Source of the DNA: Caenorhabditis remanei
Lineage: Eukaryota; Nematoda; Chromadorea; Rhabditida; Rhabditidae
Length of the DNA stretch: 64,000 nucleotides
Direction of reading: 5' to 3'
NCBI RefSeq assembly: GCF_010183535.1
Contig: NW_026526025.1
Location: forward strand, 1 to 64,000
Shown here: positions 1 to 11,326 of the stretch, piece after piece
How the letters are laid out: each line of letters starts with the position of its first letter
Numbering within the stretch: the first letter of the stretch is position 1
Position numbers and translations under genes: made by a program
The notes under the pieces: model-generated
Databases searched by the model: none
The model's input: the letters and a program-made list of their open reading frames with translations, nothing else
What the model was told of the DNA's origin: nothing

Positions 1-478
1 TATATGCTGCCTCCCCTGCTTCAATTTCTCGAAGATTCGGGATGCATCCACTGGTAATCAACAGTTCTCTCTGCTCTTCCGTCAGTGGAAACTTAGTCGT
101 TTGCTGAAAAAATCATTGCTTATTGTTTTCAATGAAAATTAAAATGAAAAATTCAGTTTTCTGAATGATTGCAAATTGACAGTGGTTATACCGTATTAAG
201 TTATCAGCCAACCATTTTGGTAATTATAGTTATACCAAGAGTTTTGTCTTCTCAACAGACTCCGAGCCATATAATTTATGGGCGTGCTAAAAACTTCACT
301 TTTTAAAATTTATGTATTTCCAGCTAGTGCTGGTTTCAAATATTTTTCCTGAGCATTTGCAGTCTAACCTGTTTTTTTATGCAAATTTCTACTTACTTTG
401 GACTTTGGGTTTTAGAATCTGTTGTTTTACGGCAGGTGAGGACGTGCAGGTTTGGGATAGACGAGTGGAGGAGGCCAT
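1..478 (-). CDS. 5' end of an unidentified protein gene running off the left edge
   Basis: Two minus-strand exons are proposed: 478-431 (16 codons, starting at the ATG at 478-476) and 103-1, which runs off the window. A strong acceptor (TTTTTCAG) ends two bases before the ATG, as expected for a trans-spliced leader. A second acceptor (TTTTTTCAG) precedes base 103. The two exons join in phase 0. The visible protein begins MASSTRLSQTCTSS and the second exon carries a charged helical stretch with the motif LTEEQRELL. The donor after 431 (GTAAAA) is weaker than usual, so the first exon could belong to another model. Product not recognised. The larger plus-strand frame over the first exon has no codon logic and looks like a shadow. 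Confidence 0.5.
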
Positions 479-618
479 CGCTGAAAAATGGAACTATAGA
501 ATGAATGAAAGAAAATTACAGAAAAGTATAAAACTCTCAAAGCACAAGGTGTTATTGAAAATATATAACATGAAATCGTGGGTTTCCACCACAAAAATGA
601 CGTCATTTGCTGAAACGA

Positions 619-2529
619 GTGCACATATGATCTTTTGAGGGTAATTCGAATTTATTTGAGTTGTTTCAAGCGGATTCTATTAAATTCTAATTTTCACTTT
701 AAAATATTAAGTAAGCACTTGTTTTAGCTGTGTCAAATGACGCCATTTCCGTGGTGCAGTGCCATGATAGCCAAGTTGACGGGTCATAGGCCTGGACGTT
801 TTTAAATACAGATTTCAATAATATATGAATGTCCGAGAATCAATTTTTAAAAGATTACGTGTAGTGGGATTACAAGGAGACTTCACCATATAAGCCCCAC
901 TATCGGTAGAATTATATATAATAGAAAGGGCGGAGACTACGGATAAAAGAAAGAAAAACGGAAGAAAAAATGAAGGAAAGAAAGGGACGACGGAACGTGT
1001 TAGAAGAAACAGTGACGAGAAGAACTGTAAGAGAAATTACAAAAAAGTAGAGAATTGATTATGTTTTTGTGATTTTTAGGCCAAAGGGCTGGTTTTGGAC
1101 TTATTTGTTTTAATTCTAGAGAGACCTGGAAATAAAGAAAGGAAACGAAGAATTGTTTGTAATTATAATTAATTATCAAAGTAGAAAGGTGCGTGTTGCT
1201 TAAACGCCGTTAAACCAACTGTTTTTAGTAATATTTCAGGCCAGAACTTGCCATATTGATTATGGTCTTGATTGAGTTGCTACGGATGACAACGAGTGGG
1301 AATTTACATCAAATTATAGGGCTAAATTATATTAAATTAGGTAAAATAAAAGAAAATTATTTGAACGAAAGACTAAAGAAAACATAATATTTTAAAAGGG
1401 TGAAAAAAGAGTCCGCGACAATAATTCGAAATTCCCGGAGGCAGCGAAGGCTCGTTTTCTTGGAGAGAGTGAAGAGACGCAGATATCGCCGTGCGGTAGA
1501 GCGAGGAAGCACCAAGACAGCCGCGGAGACCTTAGAAGACGTTGACTTTGGTTAAAATGACATCGTAGATACTGGAAAAGAGGTTAGAAAGATGGAGGTT
1601 TACTCCTTTTACTGGTGTTGATTGTTTTTTTTACGGATTGGTAAATTTAAACGTTATTATGCTAAGGTTACTACTTGTGGACTCATGGAATTCACAACAT
1701 TACGTAGAACAAATATAAGGTTGCTTTGCTGAGTCCGTTTGCTACACTTGGACCGCTACGCAACTGCAACGCGCTTAAACGTACATTTTTTACGTTTGTG
1801 GGAAAACCAGCTAATAGTGGTGCACTGTCGGCGCTTCATCTCGGAGCTACGTCGCTCGAGTTCACGTGAAAGCTTTTTCGATGATAATTTATATTTTAGG
1901 AAATGAAAATAAAATGCCTACATCCGGAGAGAGTCCAGACAACACCCACTTGTCTTTTATATATGAGAATGATAGCATTTTGAAACGCGTAAACATGCCC
2001 TTATACTCTATGACAGCTATATGTATATGTTGAAATGTCAGGTTTTATCTTTTGCAGTAAGCATGTTGTGCCTATAGAGGAGATATCTTCAAAATAGACA
2101 CCAGCGGTTGAATAAAAATAAAGGTATGCGAGTTCCACGTGTTTTCTGTGAACAACACATTATAATAGTGAAATTGGATACGCCTATAAACTTTGATAAA
2201 AAGAATGAAACATTTAGAGGGATGAGATAAAAAAACAAATGAAATCTAAGTAAAAAATTGAATAATGAAAAGATTTGAAAGAAGTTCAAGCTGAATATAA
2301 TGACTCTGGCAATTTCTTATGGTAATTATGTTGAAAACTTGAAAGAAGATGCGTGAAAAAACAGGTATCTACTAAATAGTGGATTATTCAATGGGAAAAG
2401 TATACTCGTGACCGGTGCATCGTGAAAACCACGACAAGTATAGAAATTTGAGGCCCCAATTTGTTTGGCAATCCGTTTATGGGTTTTTATCACGTTTTTG
2501 AGAGAAAAAGGAATAATATACATTAAATA
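619..2529. other. Intergenic stretch, no supported gene
   Basis: I found no splice-consistent gene here. About 900-1500 is purine-rich. One open stretch without an ATG, 1388-1555 on the plus strand, encodes a very basic peptide (motif RRQRRLVFLERVKRRR) followed by an acidic tail. It could be a terminal exon, but I see no partner exon. The rest holds AT-rich sequence with no clear repeat boundary. Confidence 0.4.
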
Positions 2530-3071
2530 CAGGGTGGCGCAGAATTACCCGCACAAGCTATAAGTGCTATATCTAAAAAAGTAAAAGTCTGAAAACCATG
2601 GGAATCAACAAAATGTTTATTCATGATCATAACAACAATTATAAGCTAAACTTGTTCCATCCGATTTCTCTCTTTTCGATGACAGCACGAAGACGTCTAG
2701 GGTAGGCGTCGATGGTTGCACGCAGGTAATCTGGGGACTCGGTTTTTACGCTTAGTTCTTGTATCTCATGATGGAGTGAAACTTTTCCAGAAAACTTTTT
2801 TTTCACACCTATATAACAAAGGGAGATGTACACGATAATGAAGTTATCTACAAGCTCCCGTTTCATCTACTTGACGAAACGGGGACTCTACTTCGCAGGA
2901 AGAGCAATTTGGACTAGGTGGTGCCATTTACCTAAAACAAAACCAATTGATCTGAATTTTGGCAGGATGGTAAACAACTTAAAAAATGAACAAAAATTTA
3001 ATTAATACGCGCACCGGAATTGCGTCAATCGCCTTGTCAAACGTTTTTGCGGATAATTCTGCGCCACCCTG
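2530..3071. mobile_element. TA-flanked Tc1/mariner-type element remnant (542 bp)
   Basis: Near-perfect terminal inverted repeats of about 24 bp (outer bases CAGGGTGGCGCAGAATTA, with the reverse complement at the right end) are flanked by TA on both sides (2528-2529, 3072-3073), the target signature of Tc1/mariner transposons. An internal minus-strand frame (2639-2866) has the wording of the C-terminal end of a mariner-like transposase (motif LRATIDAYPRRLRAVIEKR). It is only 75 codons and lacks the DDE core, so the copy is non-autonomous. Confidence 0.75.
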
Positions 3072-3505
3072 TAGATGACCAGGAAGAAGGAGGAAGATAT
3101 TACAATAATGTAAAAACAGAAAAACTAAAGGCAAATAGGTAAAAAAGCTGAATATCCGAAAAAAAAAACGATTTCAGAAAAGTAAATCGATTAAAACATA
3201 TGCATTGTCAAAAAAAAAGACGCTTGAGCTGACGGTGATGACGATTCAGAATTACTCCTTCATGTGAACTCAAGTGTTTCTTGTTTTGGCGTATCAGTTG
3301 AGAATTTGTGTAGATAAAACGCTAATAGCGGATTTTCAAAATCCGCATCACTCTTTTTTGATTTGGCTCGGTATTAGTGTCAAAATATAGATTCCGAGTG
3401 GGATTAGTTTGTTGATGGCTCTTCCTGTGGCTAAGCCTCAAAATATACGATGACGTATTGGATTATTGGGTGCTCATCCACTGCTGTTGTGATTCTCCCG
3501 AGAGG

Positions 3506-3548
3506 CATACTTGCAACAGGCCGGCCGGGCCGATATTTTGCAAGTATG
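3506..3548. mobile_element. 43-bp minimal hAT-like MITE with 8-bp target duplication
   Basis: The element starts CATACTTGCAA and ends TTGCAAGTATG. Its short GC-rich core contains GGCCGGCCGGGCC. Both sides carry the same 8 bases, CCGAGAGG (3498-3505 and 3549-3556), a target-site duplication of hAT length. The same ends and GC-rich subterminal block occur in longer copies at 23874-24130 and 52053-52334. This copy is almost only the two ends. Confidence 0.7.
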
Positions 3549-3556
3549 CCGAGAGG

Positions 3557-4461
3557 CCATTTGTGTTTCGAATCGAGTTTCTTCACGTTTGAGCATGATT
3601 AGACATACTTTCGATTATGTCACTCTGTATTTGATTTTTTTCAGGACGTTTTCTTGTGGGAAAATCAGTTAATATAAAGACGAACTCTTCTAATTTTTTA
3701 CTGCTGCAGTTTAAATATGCTTAGGTCACTTTTCTAGCTTCTGGGTAATGTTTTTGAAAAAGTTTTTAGAAATCAAGCTCTGATCAGATTGAGTTTCTCC
3801 ACAAATTTCAAAAATTATTAATATAGAAAATAACGATTTATTCTTCAACCTGTCAAGGTATTCATTTAAAATTTACACTTGGATAAAAACACACTCACCC
3901 TCAGTAATTTATTAATTGAAAAGTGTTTGCATCGAAGAATGCTACCCGACAAAAAATGTTTTTAACAAGAATACTAATAATTGATTACAATCAATGTAGT
4001 TATGGGAAATTTTAGTTTGGAAGGTGTGAATTCAATGTTCAAACTAATCTTTAAAGTGGTAATAAAAAAATGCCCTACAAATCAAAAAGTCATGTAGCGT
4101 TATCATAGCGTAGAAAAAATTTTTGTTGAAAAGTTTAGAAAAATAAATGAAGAAATCGGCTAGAAAAATTATAACTGCAAATGCTCTAACACAGACATTT
4201 TTAATAAGTTCTGAAAAGAAATTATTGAAAGTTTGCAGTCAGTATAAAGTTTTCCATCTTGTCATGAAACCCTTGGAAGTTTTGAGAAAAATGAGGCAAA
4301 CTCAATGAAATTATGGGAGTATGATAATCTGAAGCGTTGCTAATAGGGTTTATTGAATTTTATTTGATTACCAACTTCGGTGATGTCTTCTTCAACAGCT
4401 TTGAAAACAGACCTGAAAAATTTATCACATTTCAGTTTGTCACTTGGAAAAAATGATAATC
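3557..4461. other. Intergenic stretch, no supported gene
   Basis: AT-rich sequence between the 43-bp MITE and the stop codon of the secreted-protein gene. A short minus-strand open segment just after the gene (about 4380-4425, between an acceptor and a GTAATC donor) cannot be joined in phase to the upstream exons, so I left it out. Confidence 0.35.
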
Positions 4462-5092
4462 TTATTTTCTCTGAATCAACACGGAAGGTAAGCGATGGGC
4501 TGAATGAAGGACTCCATCCAATACTGTGCAGTTATGGACAACGAGTAGTGTGGGCTCATAATATTTTTTTTGAAAGTACTGAAAAACTGTGGGTGTGTTG
4601 TCATTGTTACTACATATTTTTTATTATACTCACATCAACGAAAGTTTCTTTTTCATCAAAGTTTGAGTTTATTGCGATGGTTATATTGTTTGAAGGACGT
4701 GTTGAACATTGATAGAAGAGGCGTGAAGTGATATCTTCGGTAAGGGTGGACTCTACGCATTGGCTGAAATGATAATTCTTGGAGAGCAATTCTTTATTTT
4801 TTCGATTCATTTTGATAATTCTATGAAAAGCGTATTAATTTATTAACAGTTTTTGTAATGAATGTGCTATTTCCCAATTGAAAATGGATTTTTGCCTTTT
4901 TTTTAAATGTTGTACTCTGAAAACATTCCAAACTTACGAGTCATCTTCGGAAAGAAGTCCACTGAGACAAAAATGTCCGAGTTTGCAGCTGAATGTAACA
5001 TTGTAGCTGATCTCAGAGGAAGACATATAAATGACTTGTCCATGGTAGACTTCAAAACAGAATAAAAATAGAATAAAGCGGAGAAGTTTCAT
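4462..5092 (-). CDS. Small secreted protein, 133 aa, three exons
   Basis: Exons 5092-4938, 4763-4634 and 4578-4462 (155, 130 and 117 nt) join in phase through good donors (GTAAGT, GTGAGT) and TTTCAG acceptors. The stop is TAA at 4464-4462. The N-terminus (MKLLRFILFLFCFEVYHGQ) is a classical signal peptide. The mature part has paired cysteines (FSCKLGHFC, then single cysteines near residues 53 and 72) and ends with the block EPTLLVVHNCT. No domain was recognised with confidence. The beta-rich, cysteine-bearing layout loosely recalls nematode transthyretin-like proteins, but that is only an analogy. The C-terminal block is shared with the neighbour at 6963-7427, which supports both gene models and the shared stop position. 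Expected to be extracellular. Confidence 0.7.
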
Positions 5093-6381
5093 TTTCCAAA
5101 TAACAAACTTATATTATCTGATTGGAAAAGGTAGACCGCTGTCTAATGAAAGCAGTGCACTGAAATATGAATGAATGAAAGCGGTCTCCTTAAATCATCT
5201 GTCTTCAAAGAGACCCAAAAAAGAAGGGTTCCTGAAGGGAATGGGCAAAAGCGCAGATGCACCATTTTTATGAAAAATCAATGAGCTGCGACGGAAGACA
5301 TAAGTAGACTCATTGTTTCGTCGGGATTTGAGAATATGAAGTGAGTTATGTGTTCTGTCAAACGTCAATGTTGAGATCGTAAGAGTTCAAATGAAAACAC
5401 TGATAATGTTTTAAAATACTGATAAGTTATTTTTGAAACAAAAATACTCGGAACGCTTACAAAACAAATTCATGAAATATCACGTTTGTAAAAGATTACG
5501 CTAAGCAATTATTAAATAATTTATCACAACAGTTGTTGAGTGACCCTGCGTGAGATTATGTATATATTTAGTCAGTTTACTACTCTCTCATATGTTCTTT
5601 TGTTTGGAACCAATATTTTTCAATGTGAAGAATAGTTTTACAAACTCCTTCTTTTTTTGTTATAGAAAAAAACATATTTCATGCTCATTTACGAGTTCTT
5701 ACCTTTCTTCTTCTTCGAAAATTTGTTCTCTTTTTATTTCTTCGACACAGAGTTTGTTTAAAATATAGATTCTCTACCCTACTTTTTTTTCTACACTCAT
5801 CTGATTTTTGTTCGGTCTCCCTTTAATTTCTTTTTGCTGCCATCTGCCCGCTGTCGTTTTCTCCATTCCCGGCACATGTTCTTGAGTCTCTCCTCATTAC
5901 CGCTTGCGTCCGACGATCATTTTTTTAGGAGATGCTCTTTTTGAAAAGCTGAGGGTTCAAAAAACCAATACCAAATGTTAAAAGAACATTTCATTTAGTT
6001 TCAAGAAAGAAACGCATTTATCAGATACAATTCAAGATGCTACACTTTACAAACTATTGAGCTAATGAATTTCTTGCATTCCACAAAAGTAAATGTAGGT
6101 TTAAAATTTACCCGGAAGTGATATATATATATATTCTGCAATGTTTGACAAGTGCCGTTTCGAACCTCGTGACAAATTACTGTTAACAGTCAAGCGCATC
6201 TAGGAATCATCGTTATGTACTTTTATATGTCTGAAAATTTCAAGAAACCTGCACTGTGATAAAAAATTATCCTTTTATCATTTTAAAAAATTACAACATG
6301 TATAGAAACTGAGGCAAAACTGGAGCTTGGGCAAGAACTACTAAAACAAACGTGAAAAAGTTTCGGTTCATTTAAAATATA
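5093..6381. other. Intergenic stretch, no supported gene
   Basis: Contains pyrimidine-rich sequence (about 5690-5860) and a short (TA)n tract near 6121-6134. No exon with matching splice signals was found on either strand. Confidence 0.35.
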
Positions 6382-6652
6382 CCGTAAAAACTGTATTAGA
6401 GCGACACCTTTAATAGAACGACACCTCTAATAGAACGACACCCATCTATACTCAGAATTCATGAATATGATTATCCCAGTGTATTTTATTAGTTCTGATT
6501 AGAAGCAGCGTGAATAGTAACCTCTAGATCAACTAATAGAACTTTCAAAAAAGTTTTTCCGTTCAATTTTAATGAGTTTCTGAAACCACAAAATTTTTCT
6601 GAGAGGCGGTTGAAAAATAGAGCGACATGTCGCTCTAATACAGTTTTTACGG
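6382..6652. mobile_element. TA-flanked MITE, 271 bp
   Basis: Inverted ends of about 25 bp (outer CCGTAAAAACTGTATTAG, mirrored at the right end) are bounded by TA on both sides (6380-6381, 6653-6654). Just inside the left end is a short direct repeat of the motif TAATAGAACGACACC. No coding capacity. The TA target and end structure fit a Tc1/mariner-mobilised MITE. Confidence 0.75.
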
Positions 6653-6962
6653 TAATTGAATAAAATGTTTAACTGTGGTGCGAGTAGAGAAACAAAAATT
6701 ATATGAAAGCCTCACACCAGAATTAAAAGAAAGCATATAGCTTTATAAAGTTTTGGAGGGAATTAATTGTTGTGAACTGAGGCAAACTCTCCTTTTCCTT
6801 CTTTTTTCATCCATTCTATGGATTTTCGTAAAGACTTAAAATCATGCTTCTTCATGTTGTTTTCGTAAACTGATTCTCCAATTTCGGTTAGGTCCAATTC
6901 AATAGTTTCAGGAAACACATTGAATGTTGACATGTATTAAAAAATGTTGACATGTATAAGCG

Positions 6963-7427
6963 TTACCCTTTGCTTTTCAAAATTGACGGGAGAGGGTGGA
7001 CGATTTGAAGTGCATCAGAAGCGGTGCTGCAATTATGAAACACCACAAACGACGGCTCATGGAGTTTCTGGATTCTACGGCTGTTAGAATACATTTTTTA
7101 CGCACTATTGTACTTACGATGAAGTCTTGTGTGTCTCCTGAATAAAATGCATTAAAGTAGATGTTTTTCTGGTTCTCCAGTGAGCAGGTTAATGGAATTT
7201 CTTGGTGTTCACCTCGGTTTGAAAGTTGTAACAAAACCAAATAAAATATTGTCCGATGTGTCAAAAAATATTTGAACTCACTCATCTCTCTTGAGCACAT
7301 AACCAAAAACACAAAATGGAGGAAGTTGGCAATAAAAACTGGTTCTATAAATTACTTCTGTGGTGGTGATGGTGCCTCGACTTTCTGCAATGAGTAATGT
7401 TCCAATCAAGAAAGAGAAAAAGTGCAT
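6963..7427 (-). pseudogene. Paralog of the 4462-5092 secreted protein, probably decaying
   Basis: Exon 1 (7427-7282) starts MHFFSFLIGTLLIAESRG, a signal peptide, continues with FYCQLPPFC like its neighbour's FSCKLGHFC, and ends in the same phase (phase 2). The last exon (7067-6963) reads EPSFVVFHNCS and stops at the equivalent place. The middle coding segment (about 7230-7118, ending in a GTAAGT donor at 7117) is also homologous. However, no AG acceptor lies between exon 1 and that segment that would restore the frame. Either the acceptor has been lost or the gene uses a splice I cannot see. I lean to pseudogene, but a functional gene with an unusual splice is not excluded. Confidence 0.55.
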
Positions 7428-7743
7428 TCTCTGCAAATTAACAAGAATGTTCTTGAAAAAAGTCATTCAATGCACATACGATGTGAGTTGAAAAAATTGT
7501 AAAAAGGCTTGGGGATTAGATGAGACGAGAGTTTTCAAATCATCTGGCTTTTAAAGTGTAAGGAAGAGGCGTACCCGTAAAAGAAGAACAGTTGCTTTCT
7601 TTTTCTTTCGAGATTGGTACATGTAACACACAACAAAATTAAACCCATTCGTTTTAACATGTCAGCGTGCCACTGAATTATTACATCACAATTATAAACT
7701 AATTAGGAAAACAAGTTGTTAATCATAAGTCAAAAAATGTTGA

Positions 7744-7833
7744 TTAGGTCAGTTCTATTAGAAGTCCTCTGTTTGCATAGTCGCTCAAAATGACAATTTT
7801 ATTCTCATGTGGATAGCCGTTTGTTTTCACACC
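7744..7833 (-). other. Orphan terminal exon candidate
   Basis: A 30-codon open segment ends in TAA (7746-7744) and is preceded by a good acceptor (TTTTTTCCAG). It reads like real protein (motifs KTNGYPHENKIVILSDY and GLLIELT). No donor exon in a compatible phase was found between 7834 and 8586. It may be the last exon of a gene whose 5' part is lost, or of one I could not assemble. Confidence 0.3.
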
Positions 7834-8586
7834 CTGGAAAAAAACGTTTTTATAGGAAAGTTTTTCTATATATCTTTCAGTACAGTACGTTCGTCAAAAA
7901 AACAACGGATGTTAAAACTTCAAACTAACTTATCATTTACATAGTTTTTGGCGAGCTCAGAACTTCATGGACTGCAAAATATTTAATAGGCGATGAACTC
8001 AATTTTTCAAACGATGAGAGCGTTGTCTTCAAAACCTCAAAATTGCCAATAGAGAGTTTTTCTTTTGTATAAGTTTTTCTTAATTGGATTTTTCATCATC
8101 ATTCACTTGCAAACGACGGTTTTTTAAGTTCAAGATGTGTTCTTTACCTTCTATTTTATACTCCGCTTTTACTCACTATGACTCGTTGCCTACTTGTATT
8201 TTTTATAGATACCTCCCTTTATTTGTCTTGTAGGCAATCTGTTCATTGTTGAACTTTTTGTTTCTCTCCCTATTCTGCTATGGTTGTGCATCGACCGAGC
8301 TGAACGCTCTTTCTCATTAATCTTCCTCAATGTGTTTCTTTCACGAAACGCTATTTCCCTCTATTTGTGAATAGTCCTTTCTTCAAATGCAAATGAAGAG
8401 ACACATGGGTGGCCGATTTCTCCCGTCAAAGCGTGTTCACTATTTTTTCTGACGGACTGATTTTGAAAATATTTGAATAGGTTTCATTTTGATCACCAAA
8501 TCCATCTCTGAAGTTACAACTTTTGTAAAATATTTTTATCGTCTTATTTTGTAGGTAGTGCGGAAAAAATTTTAAAAGGGCGGACA
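7834..8586. other. Intergenic stretch, no supported gene
   Basis: Pyrimidine-rich in 8150-8370. No coding exon with splice support was recognised on either strand. Confidence 0.3.
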
Positions 8587-8943
8587 ATGTGTTTTCGGAG
8601 GATGAACGAGGATTACATTGGAAGAAAGCAACGTGTTTTGGGAAACATTAAAAATCACGTAGATTTTGTTGGGTTAGGATCAGGTGTGTATGTTGGATCG
8701 CTCGAGAGAAATCTCATATGCATCCGTTTTTTTGTTTTTGAGTTGCAAAATTCAAACGGAAATGTTGTTATTATGTGGCTAAGGTACGTATTTTTTGGAT
8801 CCAATACCGGTGTTCATTATTTCACCACAGACAGAGAGAGGCGAGCGCTGAAGCGCTACATTAGAACCTCAACGAAAATTGAGCTATGGAGGACCAAAAC
8901 ATCACATTCAAAACAGACCTCAGATGAAAAAAATAAAAAATAA
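8587..8943 (+). CDS. Hypothetical 118-aa reading frame, doubtful
   Basis: A single open frame starts at an ATG and ends in a lysine-rich tail just before TAA. It has no homologue I recognise, no signal peptide and no repeat. A GTACGT donor and a CACCACAG acceptor lie within it (intron about 8784-8831), and splicing them shortens the protein. So the unspliced frame, a spliced form, or chance are all possible. It is divergently oriented from the secreted gene at 9239-11024. Confidence 0.3.
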   Translation: MCFRRMNEDYIGRKQRVLGNIKNHVDFVGLGSGVYVGSLERNLICIRFFVFELQNSNGNVVIMWLRYVFFGSNTGVHYFTTDRERRALKRYIRTSTKIELWRTKTSHSKQTSDEKNKK

Positions 8944-9238
8944 ACAAATATGACGGGTACTTGAATAGATCGCACAAAAAGGCATATTATGTGTAGCTTA
9001 TTTGATATTATATTGAGTTTATATTTCTCCTTGTTGAAAAATCTGATTTTGTGCGTGCATGAAAAAATGTATGAAGATCAAGAAAAAAAAAGATTGATAG
9101 ACGTCAATCAAACTGAAGATTTTAGTCGCTGTATCAGAAATATTTTATTTTGATCATTTTGTTAAATGAGTGTTTATATAAATCAGCTTATCAATAATTC
9201 AATTTAAATATACAAATATTTTCTTCAATCATTTATGG

Positions 9239-11024
9239 TTACGATCTCTTTACTTTTCTCGGCTTCCCAATGACTTCAAATCCTGACAACTGGTGATCGC
9301 AATGAAATATGTTGGTTTGTCCATGACAAATGAACAAGCATCCATTAGATAATTTTAGTATCTCCCCAATCACGTATAATTTTCCGTTGAAAGTACAATC
9401 TAAAAAATAGCCAATCTTTAAGCAGAGTGAACTCGATTTCTTACGTTGTTTCTCAAGTTCCTTACGCCAGCCACAGGAAAGAACTGCTGCACGTTTTTCA
9501 CTTATGAATTGTTTATACATACTGTGAAACTGACCATCCAATGTGCATCCTGGTTCTGGATTGTTGAAATTTTATAATATGAATAGTATGTCTATACTTA
9601 CCTTGATATTCATCAACTTCAATAACTGTTACATTTCCGTCTTCCTTTTCAATACATTTCACTGTTTTGTTGTTTGCAGTTCGGGCGGGTTCATTTAAAT
9701 GCAAATACTTCCCACATGTGTAGAAACTGCCAAAACTGTCGGAACATTCATACGTGTAGGAACATCCTAAAAATTGAAAAAGAGTTTATGTTCTCTGTGT
9801 CACTCAAGAAACCTCACCTACAACCTTGTTCTCCATGTATCCAGATTTTGATTTTAGACATCGATATTCTCGAAAACTTATTGCATTATCTCCATAGTTT
9901 GGTTCATTCCAGCTTGCTCCAAATTCGTGTACTGTTCCGTTGCTGTAGCATCCTTTGACTATAAACATATAAACTAGAAAAAGGGTTTTTGTAAATAAAT
10001 TTTAATGTCATGTTGATAAAGTTGGAGCTGGAAATTGTCACGTTCAGTTCAGAAGTAACAACAAACTGAGTTTTTGAATTTATCTGGCTTTTCTTTTTGA
10101 AAAAAAATCTTTTTTCTCAAATTCACAGAATATGAAACTGCTTTTGTTGTGGGTTCCGCTTTTTTCCATAAATTTTGAAATACTACAAAATCGGTCAGAT
10201 AATTGGAAAAATCAGATAGCGTTGTAAGTTATTTCTTTTTTAAATAAAAAGTAGTTTTTGAAAATCAACCAACATCTTGTTGATGCACTCGACGTTGATT
10301 AAGGTAAATTTTTGCAAACTTTGATTAAAATGCTGAATACAATAGGCAAAAAATCATTCTCATTTATATTTCTTGATACCGTTGCAGGAAAAAAGTTTCA
10401 AAGCTTTTAATATTGTGAAGATGTTTCACAGAAATCGAAAAATGCATGCGTGAGCCCATCTTGTTTGCGGACTCTAAGAGCTAACTTATTGCGGTCATCC
10501 TCAAGCCTTACAGTGAATAACCAACTCACCTGGCTCACTGATTCTTCTTATAGACCCGTTGAAACTATCACATCTCACACGAACTGATCCGTTACTGAAT
10601 GTTTCTCTTTCACCGACATTTATTAATTTGTATTGTTTCTCTCTATCATCGTTTGAGTTTAGAAGCGGAAATGCAACACAAGCGTCCGGTTCATGAATTG
10701 GCATTTTGTCTTCATATCGTACGTTGTGTTTGTACAAAAAATAATGAGCAGTTTCATTCGTTCTATTGAAGTAAGAGTTGTATTCATACCATAGACTATC
10801 TGAAAGAAAAAATGAGTGTACCATCAGAGAAAAAAAAACTCACATATAGGGATGCTAATGTTTTCTCCGGTTAGGACATTGTTCATTTTCGTGTAAACAA
10901 CCATATCTTTTCCGACATCTTCGCTTAGAAATATGAATGGAGTCAATGGTTCATCTATTGCTCTATGCACATTAGAAAAAAAACAGGAACAAAGTCTAAA
11001 GATAAAAAATAATAACAGCCGCAT
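9239..11024 (-). CDS. Secreted cysteine-rich protein, 342 aa, MIG-18-like fibronectin-I-type modules likely
   Basis: Six exons join in phase: 11024-10844, 10799-10530, 9958-9818, 9766-9602, 9555-9445, 9399-9239. The start MRLLLFFIFRLCSCFFSN is a signal peptide. An N-terminal domain of about 150 aa has N-glycosylation sites (NRT, NET, NGS). Then come repeated modules that begin GC or C followed by an aromatic-glycine stretch and a C about 30 residues later: GCYSNGTVHEFGASW, GCSYTYECSD, GCTLDGQFHSMY and CTFNGKLYVIGE. The pattern resembles the nematode 'abnormal cell migration protein 18-like fibronectin type I' modules of extracellular proteins; that assignment is from memory of the family layout. 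Intron 2 is long (571 bp). A truncated paralog lies at 18679-19161. The dibasic end KVKRS is unusual for a secreted protein. Confidence 0.75.
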
Positions 11025-11326
11025 GATAAAACTGGTGAATTGGTGTATAAAATGCTGACCTTTTATATACTATCGCTAATTATGCGCAGTTTTTTTCAGT
11101 TGCGTCGGTGTGAACTGTAGAAAAAAAATTGCACCTGTCATATTATTTACTTATTGCATTTTTGGCTTTAATACAGTTAACTATGTATTGGAATAGCTAA
11201 AAAAACATGGAAGCATTATTTATATTTGAAATCGTAATGTTTATATTTGAGCCTGAAAAGACGTTGGATCGTGACACTTGACCATAGCACACGCGTTTCC
11301 ATGATTGATTTAAACTGTGTTTGAAC

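Noticed and set aside
312..638. 108-aa plus-strand frame near the left end
   Set aside because: It overlaps a better minus-strand first exon with acceptor and ATG, and has no splice or homology support.
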